Part shown: positions 1 through 10,800 of the stretch, piece by piece
Layout: the number at the start of each line of letters is the position of its first letter
Position numbering within the stretch: the stretch's first letter is position 1
Source: Shewanella fidelis ATCC BAA-318
GTDB lineage: Bacteria; Pseudomonadota; Gammaproteobacteria; Enterobacterales; Shewanellaceae
DNA length: 64,000 nucleotides
Direction: 5' to 3'
NCBI RefSeq assembly: GCF_000518605.1
Contig: NZ_JADX01000019.1
Location: forward strand, 1 to 64,000
Program-made: the position numbers and the translations under genes
Notes under the pieces: generated by a model
The model's database searches: none
What the model saw: only the letters and a program-made list of their open reading frames with translations
What the model was told of the DNA's origin: nothing

Positions 1-340
1 CCCCCATGTGTTCGCTGCGCGAACCGAGTAGGGCGAATATCGCGCTAGCGATGTGTTTATGAGCGCGAAGCTTTAGCGTAGCTGGACATTTCCAGGCGCT
101 AAATAACGAAAGATGACCGAACGAACATGGGGAAATAAAAAGCCCGAACGCAGTGAGGTTCAGTTCCCATGTGGAGTAGGGTGAAGCCCTTGTGCTTATC
201 AAACGAAGTTTGATGCAAGGGGTGAACGCGGAGAGCTTGCTCGAAGCTGGCCATTTCCAGACGCGAAAGAACGACTCCCGACGTCAACCCGCCGCTGAGC
301 GGGGTCTCCAGCTTCGTATCAAGGTATACCATCCCATTTT
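1..340. repeat. Structured non-coding repeat-like segment at the left edge
   Basis: No credible gene is seen here. Two related motifs occur about 170 bp apart: a GCTGGaCATTTCCAG core near 79-95 and GCTGGcCATTTCCAG near 246-262, each followed by a CGC(T/G)AAA-AACGA-like string. A hairpin with arms ATCAAAC/GTTTGAT, extended by CCTTG/CAAGG, spans about 188-220. A GC-rich stretch with CCGCTGAGCGG lies near 291-303. The internal repetition and hairpins suggest a dispersed intergenic repeat or the edge of one. Its left limit is outside the window. Confidence 0.4.
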
Positions 341-547
341 AATACTGAGTCACCTTTGTTTACTTTCTAGTGTAAGTACTTATTTATCTAATCTATTGAG
401 CCTGAAACTGAGTGTCTTCGTACTACCTCTTTTATGCTGTTACGGTATTTAATCATAATTGGTTATTGCTATTGATGCCGAGCTTGCATAGTTTAGCTGC
501 ATTACAACCCTTTAAAGCTCAAAACAAATTCGGGTAAGGAACACCAA

Positions 548-1822
548 ATGAAACTAGAAATGATTTGTACCGGCGAAGAAGTATTAGCAGGACAAATAGT
601 TGATACCAATGCTGCGTGGTTTGCCAACACTATGATGGAGCACGGGATCGAATGTCAGCGCCGTGTGACTGTTGGTGATCGCTTAGAAGATCTGGTCAGT
701 GTGTTTGAAGAGCGTAGCCATCACGCAGATATCATTTTGGTGAATGGCGGCCTTGGGCCGACAAGTGATGATCTCTCAACTGAAGCTATGGCCATTACAA
801 AAGGAGAAGTATTAGTTGAAAATAGCGTTTGGCGTGAACGCTTAGAGGATTGGTTTACGCGAAATGGACGAGTTATGGCGGCGAGTAATCTTAAACAAGC
901 GTTATTACCAGCATCTGCGCTTATGATAGACAACCCTGTTGGAACCGCATGTGGTTTTGCCGTAAAGCATAATCGAGCTTGGTTTTTCTTTACTCCCGGT
1001 GTTCCATTTGAATTTAAGCAAATGGTTGTAGAGCAATTTATCCCCTTTGTTAGACAACACTTTGATATTACTGGCGATGTGGCACTTAGAAAGTACTTAA
1101 CTCTTGGACAAGGTGAGTCAGCACTTGCTGATGAGTTGGAAAAGATTGAGTTACCAGCAGGGATGACACTCGGCTACCGTAGCTCAATGCCGCACATAGA
1201 AATTAAGCTTTTTGCTCGCGGGAAAATGGCTATTGCTCAGCTAGATAAAGTTGAGGCGCAGATCCGCTTTTTGCTTGGGAATGCGCTAGTTGCAGATGAG
1301 AAGAAAAGTTTAGCAGAAGAGATCCATAGTCTCTTGGTCGGTACGGGCTTAACGCTTAGCGTTGCTGAGTCGTGTACTGGCGGTATGATTGCAAGCCAGC
1401 TAATCGATTTTCCTGGGAGCTCATCTTACTTAGATCATGGCCTTGTTACCTATAGTAATGAGTCTAAAGTAAAAGTTTTAGGTGTGAAGCCGGAAACTTT
1501 AGATGACCATGGTGCAGTGTCGATTGCTACCGTGGAGGAGATGGCTAAAGGTGTAAGGACTATTCTTGATAGTGATTATGCGTTAGCAACAAGTGGTATT
1601 GCTGGCCCAGGCGGTGGCTCTGAGGAAAAACCCGTAGGTACTGTTGCCATTGCTCTTGCTACTAAGGGCGGAGTATATAGTCAAATGATCAAGTTACCGC
1701 GAAGATCGAGAGACTTGGTGCGCTGTATAAGCACTGCTGTAGCGTTTGATATGTTGCGTCGAGAGTTATTAGGCGAAGCTGTTATTGTTGATTATGGCTC
1801 AATAGGGCGCTTTAAAAAGTAG
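548..1822 (+). CDS. cinA: CinA family protein (competence/damage-inducible; PncC amidase domain)
   Basis: The 424-residue product has the two-domain CinA layout. The N-terminal MoaB/MogA-like domain (about 1-170) carries [14 protein letters not shown] near residues 8-21 and GGLGPTSDD at 67-75. The C-terminal PncC domain starts near 255 and has SVAESCTGG at 271-279, which includes the family's catalytic Ser. PncC domains deamidate nicotinamide mononucleotide to recycle NAD by-products; the N-terminal domain is linked to ADP-ribose pyrophosphatase activity in this family. The ATG at 548 follows a GTAAGGA ribosome-binding site. The gene stands alone and meets the minus-strand lipoprotein gene at a shared terminator. 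No LexA box is evident upstream. Confidence 0.93.
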   Translation: MKLEMICTGEEVLAGQIVDTNAAWFANTMMEHGIECQRRVTVGDRLEDLVSVFEERSHHADIILVNGGLGPTSDDLSTEAMAITKGEVLVENSVWRERLEDWFTRNGRVMAASNLKQALLPASALMIDNPVGTACGFAVKHNRAWFFFTPGVPFEFKQMVVEQFIPFVRQHFDITGDVALRKYLTLGQGESALADELEKIELPAGMTLGYRSSMPHIEIKLFARGKMAIAQLDKVEAQIRFLLGNALVADEKKSLAEEIHSLLVGTGLTLSVAESCTGGMIASQLIDFPGSSSYLDHGLVTYSNESKVKVLGVKPETLDDHGAVSIATVEEMAKGVRTILDSDYALATSGIAGPGGGSEEKPVGTVAIALATKGGVYSQMIKLPRRSRDLVRCISTAVAFDMLRRELLGEAVIVDYGSIGRFKK

Positions 1823-1843
1823 TTGTTGATTGGTGTTGAATAT

Positions 1844-1875
1844 AAAAAAGCAGGATCAGCTGATCCTGCTTTTTA
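1844..1875. terminator. Bidirectional terminator between cinA and the lipoprotein gene
   Basis: A perfect inverted repeat, AGCAGGATCAGC/TGATCCTGCT, is flanked by an A tract on the left and a T tract on the right. It can therefore end transcription from both convergent genes. Confidence 0.85.
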
Positions 1876-1895
1876 GCATTAATTATCTACAGAGA

Positions 1896-2441
1896 TTACT
1901 CTTCGTCAAAAACTAACACCAGCTTCCCGGGTTTGACCTCGATTCGCTTGGTCATATCGGCAACTAACGCCTGCTTAGACTCTTTCATATCAACCACATA
2001 TACTGGTTGTGTTTCAAGAAACTGTGTTAAAAAGCCCATTAACTGCGGTGCGATAGAGCCAATCGCCTTTTCAATATCTTTTGGTTTCGACTCAACCTTT
2101 ACTAATTGCAGATTTCGTAAATAAACACTGTGATTAGTCGCATCATACCAAGGTTGTGCTTCAAACTGGGTAACCAGATCTGCATTAATTGGTAGCATAG
2201 GGTTACGAACTCTAACGAGAGTAACCGCTGATACGCCCATAGTGTCGGGCTTATCACCTAAAGTAACTTTGATATCATTAACTCGTAAGTCTATACCAAA
2301 GATTTGATTGCCTTGTTTTACCTCAAAATGCATTTCGTCATTGAGGTAACCTTCTAGCTCTTTTTCTGTGATGCTGTATTGACTGACGCAGCCAGTCAAT
2401 AACAGTGCAGCGCCTGCAAAGGCGACTTTTAATAATTTCAT
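1896..2441 (-). CDS. DUF1439 lipoprotein (YceB-like)
   Basis: The 181-residue product has a short hydrophobic N-terminus ending in a lipobox, LLTGC, with Cys at about residue 18. It is thus a predicted lipoprotein. The rest resembles the DUF1439/YceB family, whose members adopt a lipid-binding-like fold; no biochemical function is established. Its ATG overlaps the ppc stop codon by one base (TAATG), so it is translationally coupled as the downstream gene of a ppc operon. The overlap also fixes the start codon. Confidence 0.8.
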   Translation of the reverse strand: MKLLKVAFAGAALLLTGCVSQYSITEKELEGYLNDEMHFEVKQGNQIFGIDLRVNDIKVTLGDKPDTMGVSAVTLVRVRNPMLPINADLVTQFEAQPWYDATNHSVYLRNLQLVKVESKPKDIEKAIGSIAPQLMGFLTQFLETQPVYVVDMKESKQALVADMTKRIEVKPGKLVLVFDEE

Positions 2442-5077
2442 TAACCTGTGTTTCTCATTCCTGCGGCAACTCCAGCGATCGTTAACATAAGCGCTAACTC
2501 AACGTTTTGTGAAGATTGCTCTTCGCGACGTGTTCTTGCAAGTAGTTCTGCTTGTAGGAAGTTTAAAGGATCAATATATGGGTTTCTTAGTTCTACTGAT
2601 TCACGATTCCATGGTGTATGCGCCATTAAGCTTTCAGCTTGAGTCAGCTCGAGTACGGCTTCAATACCTATGGCCAAACGTTCTCGCAGTTGTACACCTA
2701 GATGGTGTAGCTCTTTTTTGACTAAGCTTGTTTCATAGAACTTAGATAAATTTGGTTCTGCTTTAGCATAGACCATCTCAAGCATTGAGATGCGAGTTTT
2801 AAAGAATGGCCACTGCTTTTCCATCTCTTGCAACAAAGGTAAATCACCTCTGTCAGTTGCCATCTTAAGTGCTTCACCGGCACCTAACCACGCTGGCAAC
2901 ATTAAGCGGTTTTGCGACCAAGCGAAAATCCATGGAATAGCACGTAAGCTTTCAATTCCGCCATCAACTCTACGTTTAGCTGGTCGACTACCAAGTGGAA
3001 GTTTACCTAATTCAACTTCAGGAGTTGCAGCGCGGAAGTAAGACACAAAGTCAGGCTCTTCACGTACCATTGCACGGTAAGCCACTACAGAATCATCTGC
3101 TAGGCGCTCCATGCATTCACGCCACTCAGGTTTTGGCTCTGGTGGTGGCAATAAGGTAGCTTCCATGACTGCTGAGGTATATAGCGCAAGGCTTTGTACC
3201 GCAAGTTTTGGTAAGCCAAACTTAAAGCGGATCATTTCACCTTGTTCGGTGACACGGATCCGACCGTCAACTGAGCCTGGAGGCTGAGATAAAATCGCTT
3301 CGTGAGCTGGTCCGCCGCCGCGTCCAATTGTGCCGCCGCGACCATGGAATAATGTCAGTTTGATATTGGCTTCTTGGCTAATTGCGACTAGCTTTTCTTG
3401 TGCACTATATTGTGCCCAAGCTGCAGCCATTACCCCAGCATCTTTGGCCGAGTCAGAATAGCCAATCATCACCTCTTGGGTACCTTTGGTGTAACCACGA
3501 TACCAATCGATGTTAAACAGTGCCGACATACAATCTGATGCGTTATTCAAGTCATCTAAGGTTTCAAACAACGGTACAACTCGGATTGGGTGCGGGCAGC
3601 CGGCCTCTTTTAGTAGCAGCAAAACCGCTAATACATCAGATGGCTTGCTGGCCATAGATATGACGTACGAGCCCATTGCCCGTGCTGGCTGGCTAGCAAC
3701 GAGACGGCAAGTCTTTACCACTTCTTCGACTTCTGCTGAGGCTTGCCAATTCGCTGGGATTAACGGGCGTTTGCTTGAGAGTTCACGTAGTAAGAAAGAT
3801 TGTTTCTCAGACTCATCCCAATGGGCGTAATCTCCCATGCCTAAATAACGCGTAAGTTCGGCGATAACGTCAGCATGGCGTTGTGCATCTTGGCGAACAT
3901 CGAGTCTTAGCATATGAATACCAAAACAGGCGATACGGCGCAGCATATCGAGCAATAAGCCATTAGCAATTAAGCTCATGCCTTGATCGCATAAACTCTT
4001 GTAGAGCATCATTAATGGATCTTTTAGATCGCTTTCATGCCAAATAATGTCATTAAGATTTACGTCTGGTTGATGGCCTTCGAGCTTAGCATTGAGGTAG
4101 TCGATTGTAGCCCTAAGTTTTTGGCGTAGATCTCTAAGTACGTCGCGATAAGGCTCGCAGCTATTATTGGTGTACGCAAGCAACTCTTCATTCGCGCCTT
4201 CCATTGATAGCTCGTTAACAAGTAACACAACATCTTTTAGATATAGACGAGCAGCAGTATGTCTATTGCGATCCAGTACTTCTTGAGTCACCACGGAAGT
4301 AACAAAAGGGTTACCGTCTCTGTCGCCGCCCATCCAGCTGGAGAACCTTACCGGCGCAATGTCGATAGGTAGCTGGGTATTGGTGCGCTCTTCTACTTGT
4401 TGGTTTAATTGGCGTAGAAAATCAGGAACGGCCTGCCATAACGAGGCCTCAATGGTGCTTAGTCCCCAGCGAGCTTCGTCAACCGGCGTTGGGCGCTCGT
4501 TACGGATCTCATTGGTATGCCAAATTTGCGCAATAAGTTGGCGCAAACGTAAATGGTGTTGTTTTTTCTCTTGCTCGGTAAGCTGAGTATTCTCTAGTGC
4601 TGTTAGCGAGTCGATGACTGCTGAATACTTTTGAATGAGTGTACGGCGAGATATTTCAGTAGGGTGTGCGGTTAGTACTAAATCGATATCGAGTGTTTTT
4701 AAACAAGCGAGTACTTTTTCTTGATCTATTTTGCCGCCTAGCATACGTCCAAGTAGTTGCTCAACAGGATCGGGAACACATACTAATTCGTCACAGTTGC
4801 GGCTAATGGTATGGAACTGTTCTGCGATATTGGCCAAGTTCAAGAATTGGTTAAATGCTTTGGCAAAAGGCACTAGCTCATCATCGCTTAAAGATGATAA
4901 TAGCGTAAGCATCTCTTCACGAGCTGCATCATCACCTTGGCGCGAGCTTTTAGCAAGATGACGGATTTGTTCAATTTTTTCTAAAAACGATTCATCAAGA
5001 TCGGTGCGGATTGTGTCACCTAAAATTTGCCCTAAGGTTCCAACATTTGACCTTAGCGAGGCATACATATCTACCAT
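2441..5077 (-). CDS. ppc: Phosphoenolpyruvate carboxylase
   Basis: The 878-residue protein has the full length of bacterial PEP carboxylases. It catalyses bicarbonate addition to phosphoenolpyruvate to make oxaloacetate, refilling the TCA cycle. Visible signatures are VLTAHPTE with the catalytic His (near residue 137), the glycine-rich loop [14 protein letters not shown] (near 579), and the invariant C-terminal MRNTG. The start is taken at ATG 5077; an in-frame ATG three codons later is possible. It precedes the DUF1439 lipoprotein with a one-base overlap. The upstream gap to argE holds a CCTAGCA/TGCTAGG hairpin (5114-5133) but no obvious regulatory site. Confidence 0.97.
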   Translation of the reverse strand: MVDMYASLRSNVGTLGQILGDTIRTDLDESFLEKIEQIRHLAKSSRQGDDAAREEMLTLLSSLSDDELVPFAKAFNQFLNLANIAEQFHTISRNCDELVCVPDPVEQLLGRMLGGKIDQEKVLACLKTLDIDLVLTAHPTEISRRTLIQKYSAVIDSLTALENTQLTEQEKKQHHLRLRQLIAQIWHTNEIRNERPTPVDEARWGLSTIEASLWQAVPDFLRQLNQQVEERTNTQLPIDIAPVRFSSWMGGDRDGNPFVTSVVTQEVLDRNRHTAARLYLKDVVLLVNELSMEGANEELLAYTNNSCEPYRDVLRDLRQKLRATIDYLNAKLEGHQPDVNLNDIIWHESDLKDPLMMLYKSLCDQGMSLIANGLLLDMLRRIACFGIHMLRLDVRQDAQRHADVIAELTRYLGMGDYAHWDESEKQSFLLRELSSKRPLIPANWQASAEVEEVVKTCRLVASQPARAMGSYVISMASKPSDVLAVLLLLKEAGCPHPIRVVPLFETLDDLNNASDCMSALFNIDWYRGYTKGTQEVMIGYSDSAKDAGVMAAAWAQYSAQEKLVAISQEANIKLTLFHGRGGTIGRGGGPAHEAILSQPPGSVDGRIRVTEQGEMIRFKFGLPKLAVQSLALYTSAVMEATLLPPPEPKPEWRECMERLADDSVVAYRAMVREEPDFVSYFRAATPEVELGKLPLGSRPAKRRVDGGIESLRAIPWIFAWSQNRLMLPAWLGAGEALKMATDRGDLPLLQEMEKQWPFFKTRISMLEMVYAKAEPNLSKFYETSLVKKELHHLGVQLRERLAIGIEAVLELTQAESLMAHTPWNRESVELRNPYIDPLNFLQAELLARTRREEQSSQNVELALMLTIAGVAAGMRNTG

Positions 5078-5245
5078 ACATGCTCCATATCGGTAAGCTA
5101 GTCGATCACAATACCTAGCAGTGTTGTGCTAGGCAATGATCGAGATAAAAATATCGTGCTTGATTGTGTCCCATATCACTTTTTAGGTGCGCCTGCTTTT
5201 ATGCTGTTTGTGCTTTGCACTAAAAACGCTTTAAAAAGTAGCAAT

Positions 5246-6397
5246 TTATTTTATACATGCATGATAAATCAGCTCTTTTAGCAGTGCTTTTGTACGAGTG
5301 ATATAGGAAAGATCTAAGAACTCATTTGGCTGGTGGGCTTGTTCGATGCTTCCGGGGCCAAGCACTAAGGTTTGGCAGCCCAATTGACTAATATAGGGGG
5401 CTTCGGTTGCATAGTTGACCACCTCAGGTTGAGCATCGCTTAGCTTAGCCACGAGTTGAGTCCAACTACCATCCTTTTTATCAGCAAAGGGTTCTGATCC
5501 CGGATATAGCGGTGCAATACTGATAGCACCAGGATATTGACTACAAATCGGTGCTAAGTAGTTAGCAACCATCAGTTCTAAATCGGCTAAGGCGAGACTC
5601 GGGATCGGGCGTAAATCGATATGTAGATCGCAACAACCACAGATCCTATTAGCTGCATCGCCACCATGGACGTGACCAAAGTTCATTGTTGGATAGGGTA
5701 CACTAAAGGCATCTTCACGATAATTATCAGCTAAGTGCTGCTTTAATTTAAGTAACTGCCCCGTGACTTGATGCATGATCTCAATTGCATTTAAGCCTTT
5801 AGCTGGATCTGAGGAGTGGCCACTTCGCCCTGTCACTCTGATCCCTTGTGTTAAATGACCTTTATGCATATATACCGGCTTTAAGCTGGTGGGCTCACCA
5901 ATAATTGCGTAATCCGGAGCAATCGATTTTGCGGCGGCAAAGGCTTTAGCTCCATTCATTGTGGTTTCTTCATCGGCACTGGCTAAGATATGCAAAGGTC
6001 GTTGAAACTTATCCATTGGCAACTCTTTTAAAGCTTCAAGCACGAGTGCAAAAAAACCTTTCATGTCGCAGGTGCCAAGCCCGTACCAACGATTATCCTT
6101 TTCAGTCAATAAGAAAGGGTTTTGGTTCCAGCGTCCTTCATCGAAAGGCACGGTATCTGTGTGTCCTGCCAATAATAAACCTCCCTGTCCTTGACCAAAT
6201 GAAGCGACTAAGTTGTGCTTATTTCGGGTGTTTGCCACTGGCACTGATTGGCACTGCATACCTAAATCACTAAACCAAGTATGCAATAACTCAATGACGG
6301 CTTTATTACTCATATCCTGCTCTGCTTCAAGCGCGCTAATAGAGGGAGCGGCTATTAGCTGACTAAAACTGCTTTTAATATCTGGGAGGGTTTTCAT
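5246..6397 (-). CDS. argE: Acetylornithine deacetylase
   Basis: The 383-residue M20-family metallopeptidase hydrolyses N-acetylornithine to ornithine in the linear arginine pathway. Metal-site motifs are LAGHTDTVPFD (near residues 75-85) and ADEETTMNG (near 140), with a dimerisation domain between them and a C-terminal His region (near 360). It is divergent from argCBFGH, the usual Shewanella arrangement. A pair of ArgR boxes lies directly upstream, so arginine repression is expected. The ATG at 6397 is preceded by a weak AGGT ribosome-binding site. Confidence 0.95.
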   Translation of the reverse strand: MKTLPDIKSSFSQLIAAPSISALEAEQDMSNKAVIELLHTWFSDLGMQCQSVPVANTRNKHNLVASFGQGQGGLLLAGHTDTVPFDEGRWNQNPFLLTEKDNRWYGLGTCDMKGFFALVLEALKELPMDKFQRPLHILASADEETTMNGAKAFAAAKSIAPDYAIIGEPTSLKPVYMHKGHLTQGIRVTGRSGHSSDPAKGLNAIEIMHQVTGQLLKLKQHLADNYREDAFSVPYPTMNFGHVHGGDAANRICGCCDLHIDLRPIPSLALADLELMVANYLAPICSQYPGAISIAPLYPGSEPFADKKDGSWTQLVAKLSDAQPEVVNYATEAPYISQLGCQTLVLGPGSIEQAHQPNEFLDLSYITRTKALLKELIYHACIK

Positions 6398-6405
6398 AAA
6401 AAATA

Positions 6406-6444
6406 CCTAAATATATATTCAAATATATTGCATAATTAATTTTG
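6406..6444. promoter_or_regulatory. Tandem ArgR operator (ARG boxes) upstream of argE
   Basis: Two AT-rich imperfect palindromes match the ARG-box pattern TNAATwwwwATTNA: TAAATATATATTCA at 6408-6421 and TGCATAATTAATTT at 6429-6442. Their centres are 21 bp apart, the spacing typical of ArgR hexamer operators (18-bp boxes separated by 3 bp). They lie only 9-47 bp from the argE start and about 230 bp from argC, so the most direct target is argE. Binding is inferred from sequence alone. Confidence 0.75.
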
Positions 6445-6672
6445 CGTGTTAGTCTATCAAACAGCTAAGGTAACTGCCACATATCAATGGCCTGTTTTAT
6501 GAGAGTGTATATGTTTAATCTGGTTCAATTAATAGTCATGAAGCTAATTCATACCCACTTCCTGCGACGATAGTCTTGTCATTAATGGTGTTAAGCCAGG
6601 GCTTAAGTTGTGCCCATTCTTTTTTTCGTTATGTCATCTAATTTCAAAATTAAGGTTTTAAAGTCATAGACT

Positions 6673-7665
6673 ATGAAAAATATAGCCATAATTGGCGCTA
6701 GTGGGTACACGGGCGCACAGATTACTTCTCTTATAAACGCCGAATCGAACTTATCAATTCAAGGCCTTTATGTTTCTGAAAATAGCTTGGATAAAGGTAA
6801 GTCCTTATCAGAACTCTATCCTGTATATAGCCATATCTCGCTATGCTTAAACCCACTTACCGAAGATGCAAAACACACTATAGTGGCAACTGCTGATGCA
6901 GTGGTATTGGCCACTGATCATGTTGTCAGTTTGCATCTTGCTGCTTGGTTCTATCAGCAAGGGCTTGCAGTATTTGATTTAAGTGGTGCTTATCGATTTC
7001 AAGACTTAGCTCAATACCCTAAGTGGTATGGTTTTACTCACGAATATCCTCAAGTACTTGCTGATGCGGTATACGGCTTAGCTGAGTGGAATAGCGATAA
7101 TATTACCGACAGTAAATTGATTGCTGTTCCTGGTTGTTATCCTACAGCATCATTGATGGCACTTAAGCCGATTGCTCATCTATTAACAGATACTCTTCCT
7201 GTCATTAATGCCGTTAGCGGTGTGACGGGGGCAGGTAGAAAAGCGCAACTACAAACGAGCTTTTGTGAAGTTAGTTTGACTCCATACGGTGTACTTGGAC
7301 ACAGGCATCAACCTGAAATTGCCACTCAGTTAGGGCAAGAAGTGATCTTTACGCCGCACTTGGGCAACTTTAAACGTGGGATCCTAGCGACGATAACAGT
7401 CAAGCTTAAGTCGGGTACTAACCCAGATGATATTAGCCAAGCCTTTGAATGTTATAACGCGAGTGAGTTAGTTAAGGTTGAGCAAAATCAATTTCCTAAG
7501 GTTGATGATGTGGTGCTTACACCTAACTGTCATATTGGTTGGAAGTACGATGCAACGACAGGGTATTTAGTTATTGCTAGTGCGATAGATAACCTAATGA
7601 AAGGGGCGGCAAGTCAAGCGCTACAGTGCATAAAGATTCACTTTAATGTCGCAAAAGTTGATTAA
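6673..7665 (+). CDS. argC: N-acetyl-gamma-glutamyl-phosphate reductase
   Basis: The 330-residue NADPH-dependent reductase converts N-acetylglutamyl-5-phosphate to the semialdehyde, step 3 of arginine synthesis. It has an N-terminal Rossmann motif, [11 protein letters not shown] (residues 5-15), and the active-site motif PGCYPTAS (near 154-161) with the nucleophilic Cys. It is the first gene of argCBFGH. Only 13 bases separate its stop from the preferred argB start. No ARG box as good as the pair next to argE is visible close to its start. Confidence 0.96.
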   Translation: MKNIAIIGASGYTGAQITSLINAESNLSIQGLYVSENSLDKGKSLSELYPVYSHISLCLNPLTEDAKHTIVATADAVVLATDHVVSLHLAAWFYQQGLAVFDLSGAYRFQDLAQYPKWYGFTHEYPQVLADAVYGLAEWNSDNITDSKLIAVPGCYPTASLMALKPIAHLLTDTLPVINAVSGVTGAGRKAQLQTSFCEVSLTPYGVLGHRHQPEIATQLGQEVIFTPHLGNFKRGILATITVKLKSGTNPDDISQAFECYNASELVKVEQNQFPKVDDVVLTPNCHIGWKYDATTGYLVIASAIDNLMKGAASQALQCIKIHFNVAKVD

Positions 7666-7678
7666 GGGGAATATGAAT

Positions 7679-8473
7679 ATGCAAACACACTCTTTAGCTC
7701 AAAAGCCGGTCATGGTGCTTAAAGTCGGTGGCGCGTTACTGCAATCAGATGTCGCGATGGCAGAGCTAATGCAAGCTGCGGCGACAATGATGGCTGGTGG
7801 TCAATCTCTGATAATGGTTCATGGCGGCGGCTGTTTGGTTGATGAACAGTTACAAGTTAACGGAATGGTATCTGAAAAGCTCGAAGGCTTAAGAGTGACG
7901 CCTGCAGAACATATGCCTATTGTAGTTGGCGCCTTAGCTGGAACTTCCAATAAAAAATTACAAGCTGCGGCAATCAAAGCAGGCATTACTAGTCTTGGTA
8001 TGAGTTTAGGTGATGCCGGCATGATGACAGCGACCGTTAAAACGCCGCAACTTGGTTTAGTCGGCGAAGTCACCCCTAAAGATGCGAGCTACATGGAGTT
8101 TGTATTATCTCAAGGTTGGTTACCGATTGTGAGTTCAATAGCAATTAGCGAGCGAGGTGAAATGCTAAACGTCAATGCTGATCAAGCTGCCACGGCATTA
8201 GCTAAATTGGTTTCTGGCTCACTGGTTTTACTGTCAGATGTATCAGGTGTATTAGACGATAAAGGTGAGCTAATACAGAGCTTAAATAGAGCGGAAGTGG
8301 AAGCACTTACTAAAACGGGCGTGATAGCCAAAGGCATGAAAGTAAAAGTTGAAGCTGCACTTGATGTCGCTGAATCTATGGGACAAGCAGTACAGATAGC
8401 CTCTTGGAACCAAGCCCAACAGTTAATCGCATTATGCCAAGGTGAAAGCGTTGGCACACAGATCCAACCTTAG
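7679..8473 (+). CDS. argB: Acetylglutamate kinase
   Basis: The product phosphorylates N-acetylglutamate (step 2 of arginine synthesis) and belongs to the amino-acid kinase family. It shows VLKVGGALL near the N-terminus, MVHGGGCLVDEQ for the phosphate loop, and NVNADQAATALA in the C-terminal half. The start is chosen at ATG 7679 because an AAGGGG ribosome-binding site ends 9 bases upstream. ATG 7673 is possible, and a further upstream start at 7646 would overlap argC and lacks support. Length (about 264 residues) is normal for the family. Confidence 0.95.
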   Translation: MQTHSLAQKPVMVLKVGGALLQSDVAMAELMQAAATMMAGGQSLIMVHGGGCLVDEQLQVNGMVSEKLEGLRVTPAEHMPIVVGALAGTSNKKLQAAAIKAGITSLGMSLGDAGMMTATVKTPQLGLVGEVTPKDASYMEFVLSQGWLPIVSSIAISERGEMLNVNADQAATALAKLVSGSLVLLSDVSGVLDDKGELIQSLNRAEVEALTKTGVIAKGMKVKVEAALDVAESMGQAVQIASWNQAQQLIALCQGESVGTQIQP

Positions 8474-8485
8474 GAGAGTAATTCG

Positions 8486-9391
8486 ATGCAACATTTATTA
8501 TCAATTAAAGATTTAAGCCAACAAGAACTACTCGACTTACTAGCGTTGGCGGCAACGATTAAAGCTAACCCTGCAGAATATAAGCATGCACTTGAGGGGA
8601 AAAGTGTAGTGATGTTATTTGAAAAGCCGTCACTGCGTACTCGGGTCAGTTTCGATATTGGTATTAATAAACTTGGTGGTCACTGTTTATATCTAGATCA
8701 GCAAAATGGCGCACTAGGTAAACGTGAGCCAGTGTCTGATTTTGCGGCCAATATTTCATGCTGGGCAGATGCCATTGTTGCGAGAACGTTTTTGCATTCA
8801 ACGATCGAGCAATTAGCGGAGCACGGCAAAGTACCTGTTATTAATGCGCTATCAGATCTTTACCATCCGTGCCAAGGCTTGGCAGATTTTCTGACCTTGA
8901 CTGAGCAATACTCGGATGTGAGTAAGGTGAAGCTTGCTTACGTCGGCGATGGTAATAACGTTACTCACTCATTGATGTTTGGCGCAGCAATCTTAGGTGC
9001 CCAGCTTACGGTTATATGCCCACCGGGTCACTTCCCAGATGGCAAGGTCGTGTGTGAAGCGCAAGAGCTGGCTGCGAAGCATGGTGGTAAGTTGGTATTG
9101 AGTTCAGATATTGCGGCAATTGAAGGCCATGATGCTATTTATACTGATACTTGGATCTCTATGGGAGATAGTACATCAATGGATGAGATCGAAGCCAAGT
9201 TTAAGCCTTATCAGGTTAACGCTGAGCTTATGCAAAAGGCGGGAGCAAAGCACTTTATGCACTGCTTACCTGCTTACCGCGAAGTTGAAGCAACCGCTGA
9301 GGTGGTTGACGGGGCAGGCTCGCTGATCTTACAGCAAGCGGAAAATCGAATGCATGCGCAAAATGCAGTACTCGTGACACTTTTAAGCTAA
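8486..9391 (+). CDS. argF: Ornithine carbamoyltransferase
   Basis: The 301-residue transcarbamoylase makes citrulline from ornithine and carbamoyl phosphate. The carbamoyl-phosphate loop reads SLRTR (near residue 51) instead of the STRTR of E. coli enzymes. HPCQ (near 129) and HCLPAYR (near 258) are intact, the latter holding the ornithine-site Cys. The SLRTR variant also occurs in acetylornithine transcarbamylases, but length, HPCQ and the presence of argE in the cluster favour ordinary ornithine carbamoyltransferase. The ATG at 8486 follows GGAGAG, 12 bases after argB. Confidence 0.93.
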   Translation: MQHLLSIKDLSQQELLDLLALAATIKANPAEYKHALEGKSVVMLFEKPSLRTRVSFDIGINKLGGHCLYLDQQNGALGKREPVSDFAANISCWADAIVARTFLHSTIEQLAEHGKVPVINALSDLYHPCQGLADFLTLTEQYSDVSKVKLAYVGDGNNVTHSLMFGAAILGAQLTVICPPGHFPDGKVVCEAQELAAKHGGKLVLSSDIAAIEGHDAIYTDTWISMGDSTSMDEIEAKFKPYQVNAELMQKAGAKHFMHCLPAYREVEATAEVVDGAGSLILQQAENRMHAQNAVLVTLLS

Positions 9392-9454
9392 TCATAAAAC
9401 AATTATCAGTTTGCATCGGCTAACTGAAGCCAAAACAAGTAGTAGGAACAAAAA

Positions 9455-10693
9455 ATGTCTAACGTAAATTCAGTGGTAAATGCTTCAACAGAAGTTAAAA
9501 AGGTTGTTTTAGCTTATTCCGGCGGTCTAGATACATCAGCGATTATTCCATGGTTAAAAGAGACCTATAACAATTGTGAGATTGTGGCGTTTTGTGCTGA
9601 TGTTGGCCAAGGAGAGGCTGAACTTGAAGGATTATATGAGAAAGCCATCGCCTCAGGTGCATCTGAATGTTATATCGTTGATCTAAAAGAAGAGCTGGTG
9701 GCTGATTATATTTATCCAACCATTGCTACAGGTGCAATCTACGAAGGTACGTACCTGCTAGGCACGTCAATGGCGAGACCTATTATCGCTAAGGCTCAGG
9801 TTGAGGTGGCGCGTAAAGTTGGTGCAGACGCTGTTTGTCATGGTTGCACAGGTAAAGGTAATGACCAAGTGCGCTTTGAAGGCTGCTTTGCTGCACTGGC
9901 ACCGGATCTTAAAGTGATTGCTCCATGGCGTGAATGGGAAATGGTAAGCCGTGAAGATCTGCTTGATTACCTTGCAGAGCGCAATATCGCGACGACGGCG
10001 TCAGCGACCAAAATTTATAGTCGTGACGCAAACGCTTGGCATATTTCACATGAAGGCGGTGAGTTAGAAGATCCGTGGAATGAGCCGTCAAAAGGTGTTT
10101 GGACCATGACTGTCGCGCCAGAAGACGCACCGAATGAACCAGAGTATGTATCACTTGAGCTAGAGCAAGGCAAAGTGACTAAGGTGAACGGTGAAGGGTT
10201 TAGCCCTTACCAAGCGCTGATGGTGCTAAATGAAGTTGCTGGTGCACATGGTGTAGGCCGAATCGATATTACGGAAAATAGACTTGTGGGCATGAAGTCT
10301 CGTGGCTGTTATGAAACACCGGGTGGGACTGTGATGTTTGCAGCACTGCGCGCTATTGAAGAGTTAGTGCTTGATAAAACCAGCCGTCAATGGCGTGAGC
10401 AAGTCGGCGCTCAAATGGCGCACCTTGTCTATGACGGTCGTTGGTTTACACCTTTATGTGAATCACTACTTGGTGCTTCTAAGCCTCTAGCAGATCTGAT
10501 TAACGGCGAAGTGGTTGTTAAGCTTTATAAAGGCCAAGCGAGCGTAGTGAAAAAGCGTTCACCAAATAGCTTGTACTCAGAAGAGTTTGCCACTTTTGGG
10601 GCTGATGATGTTTATAACCAAAAAGACGCAGAAGGCTTTATCCGTCTTTACTCGTTATCAAGTCGTATCAGAGCGTTACATCAACAAAAGTAA
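9455..10693 (+). CDS. argG: Argininosuccinate synthase
   Basis: The 412-residue ATP-dependent ligase joins citrulline and aspartate. The N-type PP-loop motif [11 protein letters not shown] is at residues 19-29, and [13 protein letters not shown] near 129 matches the family signature. Length is typical. It lies 63 bases after argF and is followed by a hairpin before argH. The ATG at 9455 is preceded by a TAGGAAC ribosome-binding site. Confidence 0.97.
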   Translation: MSNVNSVVNASTEVKKVVLAYSGGLDTSAIIPWLKETYNNCEIVAFCADVGQGEAELEGLYEKAIASGASECYIVDLKEELVADYIYPTIATGAIYEGTYLLGTSMARPIIAKAQVEVARKVGADAVCHGCTGKGNDQVRFEGCFAALAPDLKVIAPWREWEMVSREDLLDYLAERNIATTASATKIYSRDANAWHISHEGGELEDPWNEPSKGVWTMTVAPEDAPNEPEYVSLELEQGKVTKVNGEGFSPYQALMVLNEVAGAHGVGRIDITENRLVGMKSRGCYETPGGTVMFAALRAIEELVLDKTSRQWREQVGAQMAHLVYDGRWFTPLCESLLGASKPLADLINGEVVVKLYKGQASVVKKRSPNSLYSEEFATFGADDVYNQKDAEGFIRLYSLSSRIRALHQQK

Positions 10694-10715
10694 GCAAAAT
10701 TCATAAAAGTTAGTA

Positions 10716-10740
10716 AGTGCTAACACTGTGGGTTAGCACT
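10716..10740 (+). other. Hairpin between argG and argH
   Basis: The nine-base arms AGTGCTAAC and GTTAGCACT are separated by a 7-base loop. No run of T follows, so it looks more like an RNA-stabilising or processing element, or a weak attenuator, than an intrinsic terminator. Confidence 0.5.
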
Positions 10741-10800
10741 TTGAAAGCATAGAGTTAAAGGCGGATAACAGCGCCTTATAAGATTGTAGAGGAAGTCAAA

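Noticed and set aside
99..452. Two opposite-strand ORFs of 77-86 codons over the left repeat
   Set aside because: They lie on structured repeat sequence, have no ribosome-binding sites or recognisable domains, and overlap each other.
8486..9391. ArgF as an acetylornithine transcarbamylase because of the SLRTR loop
   Set aside because: Length, the intact HPCQ and HCLPAYR motifs, and a dedicated argE in the cluster point to the classical pathway.
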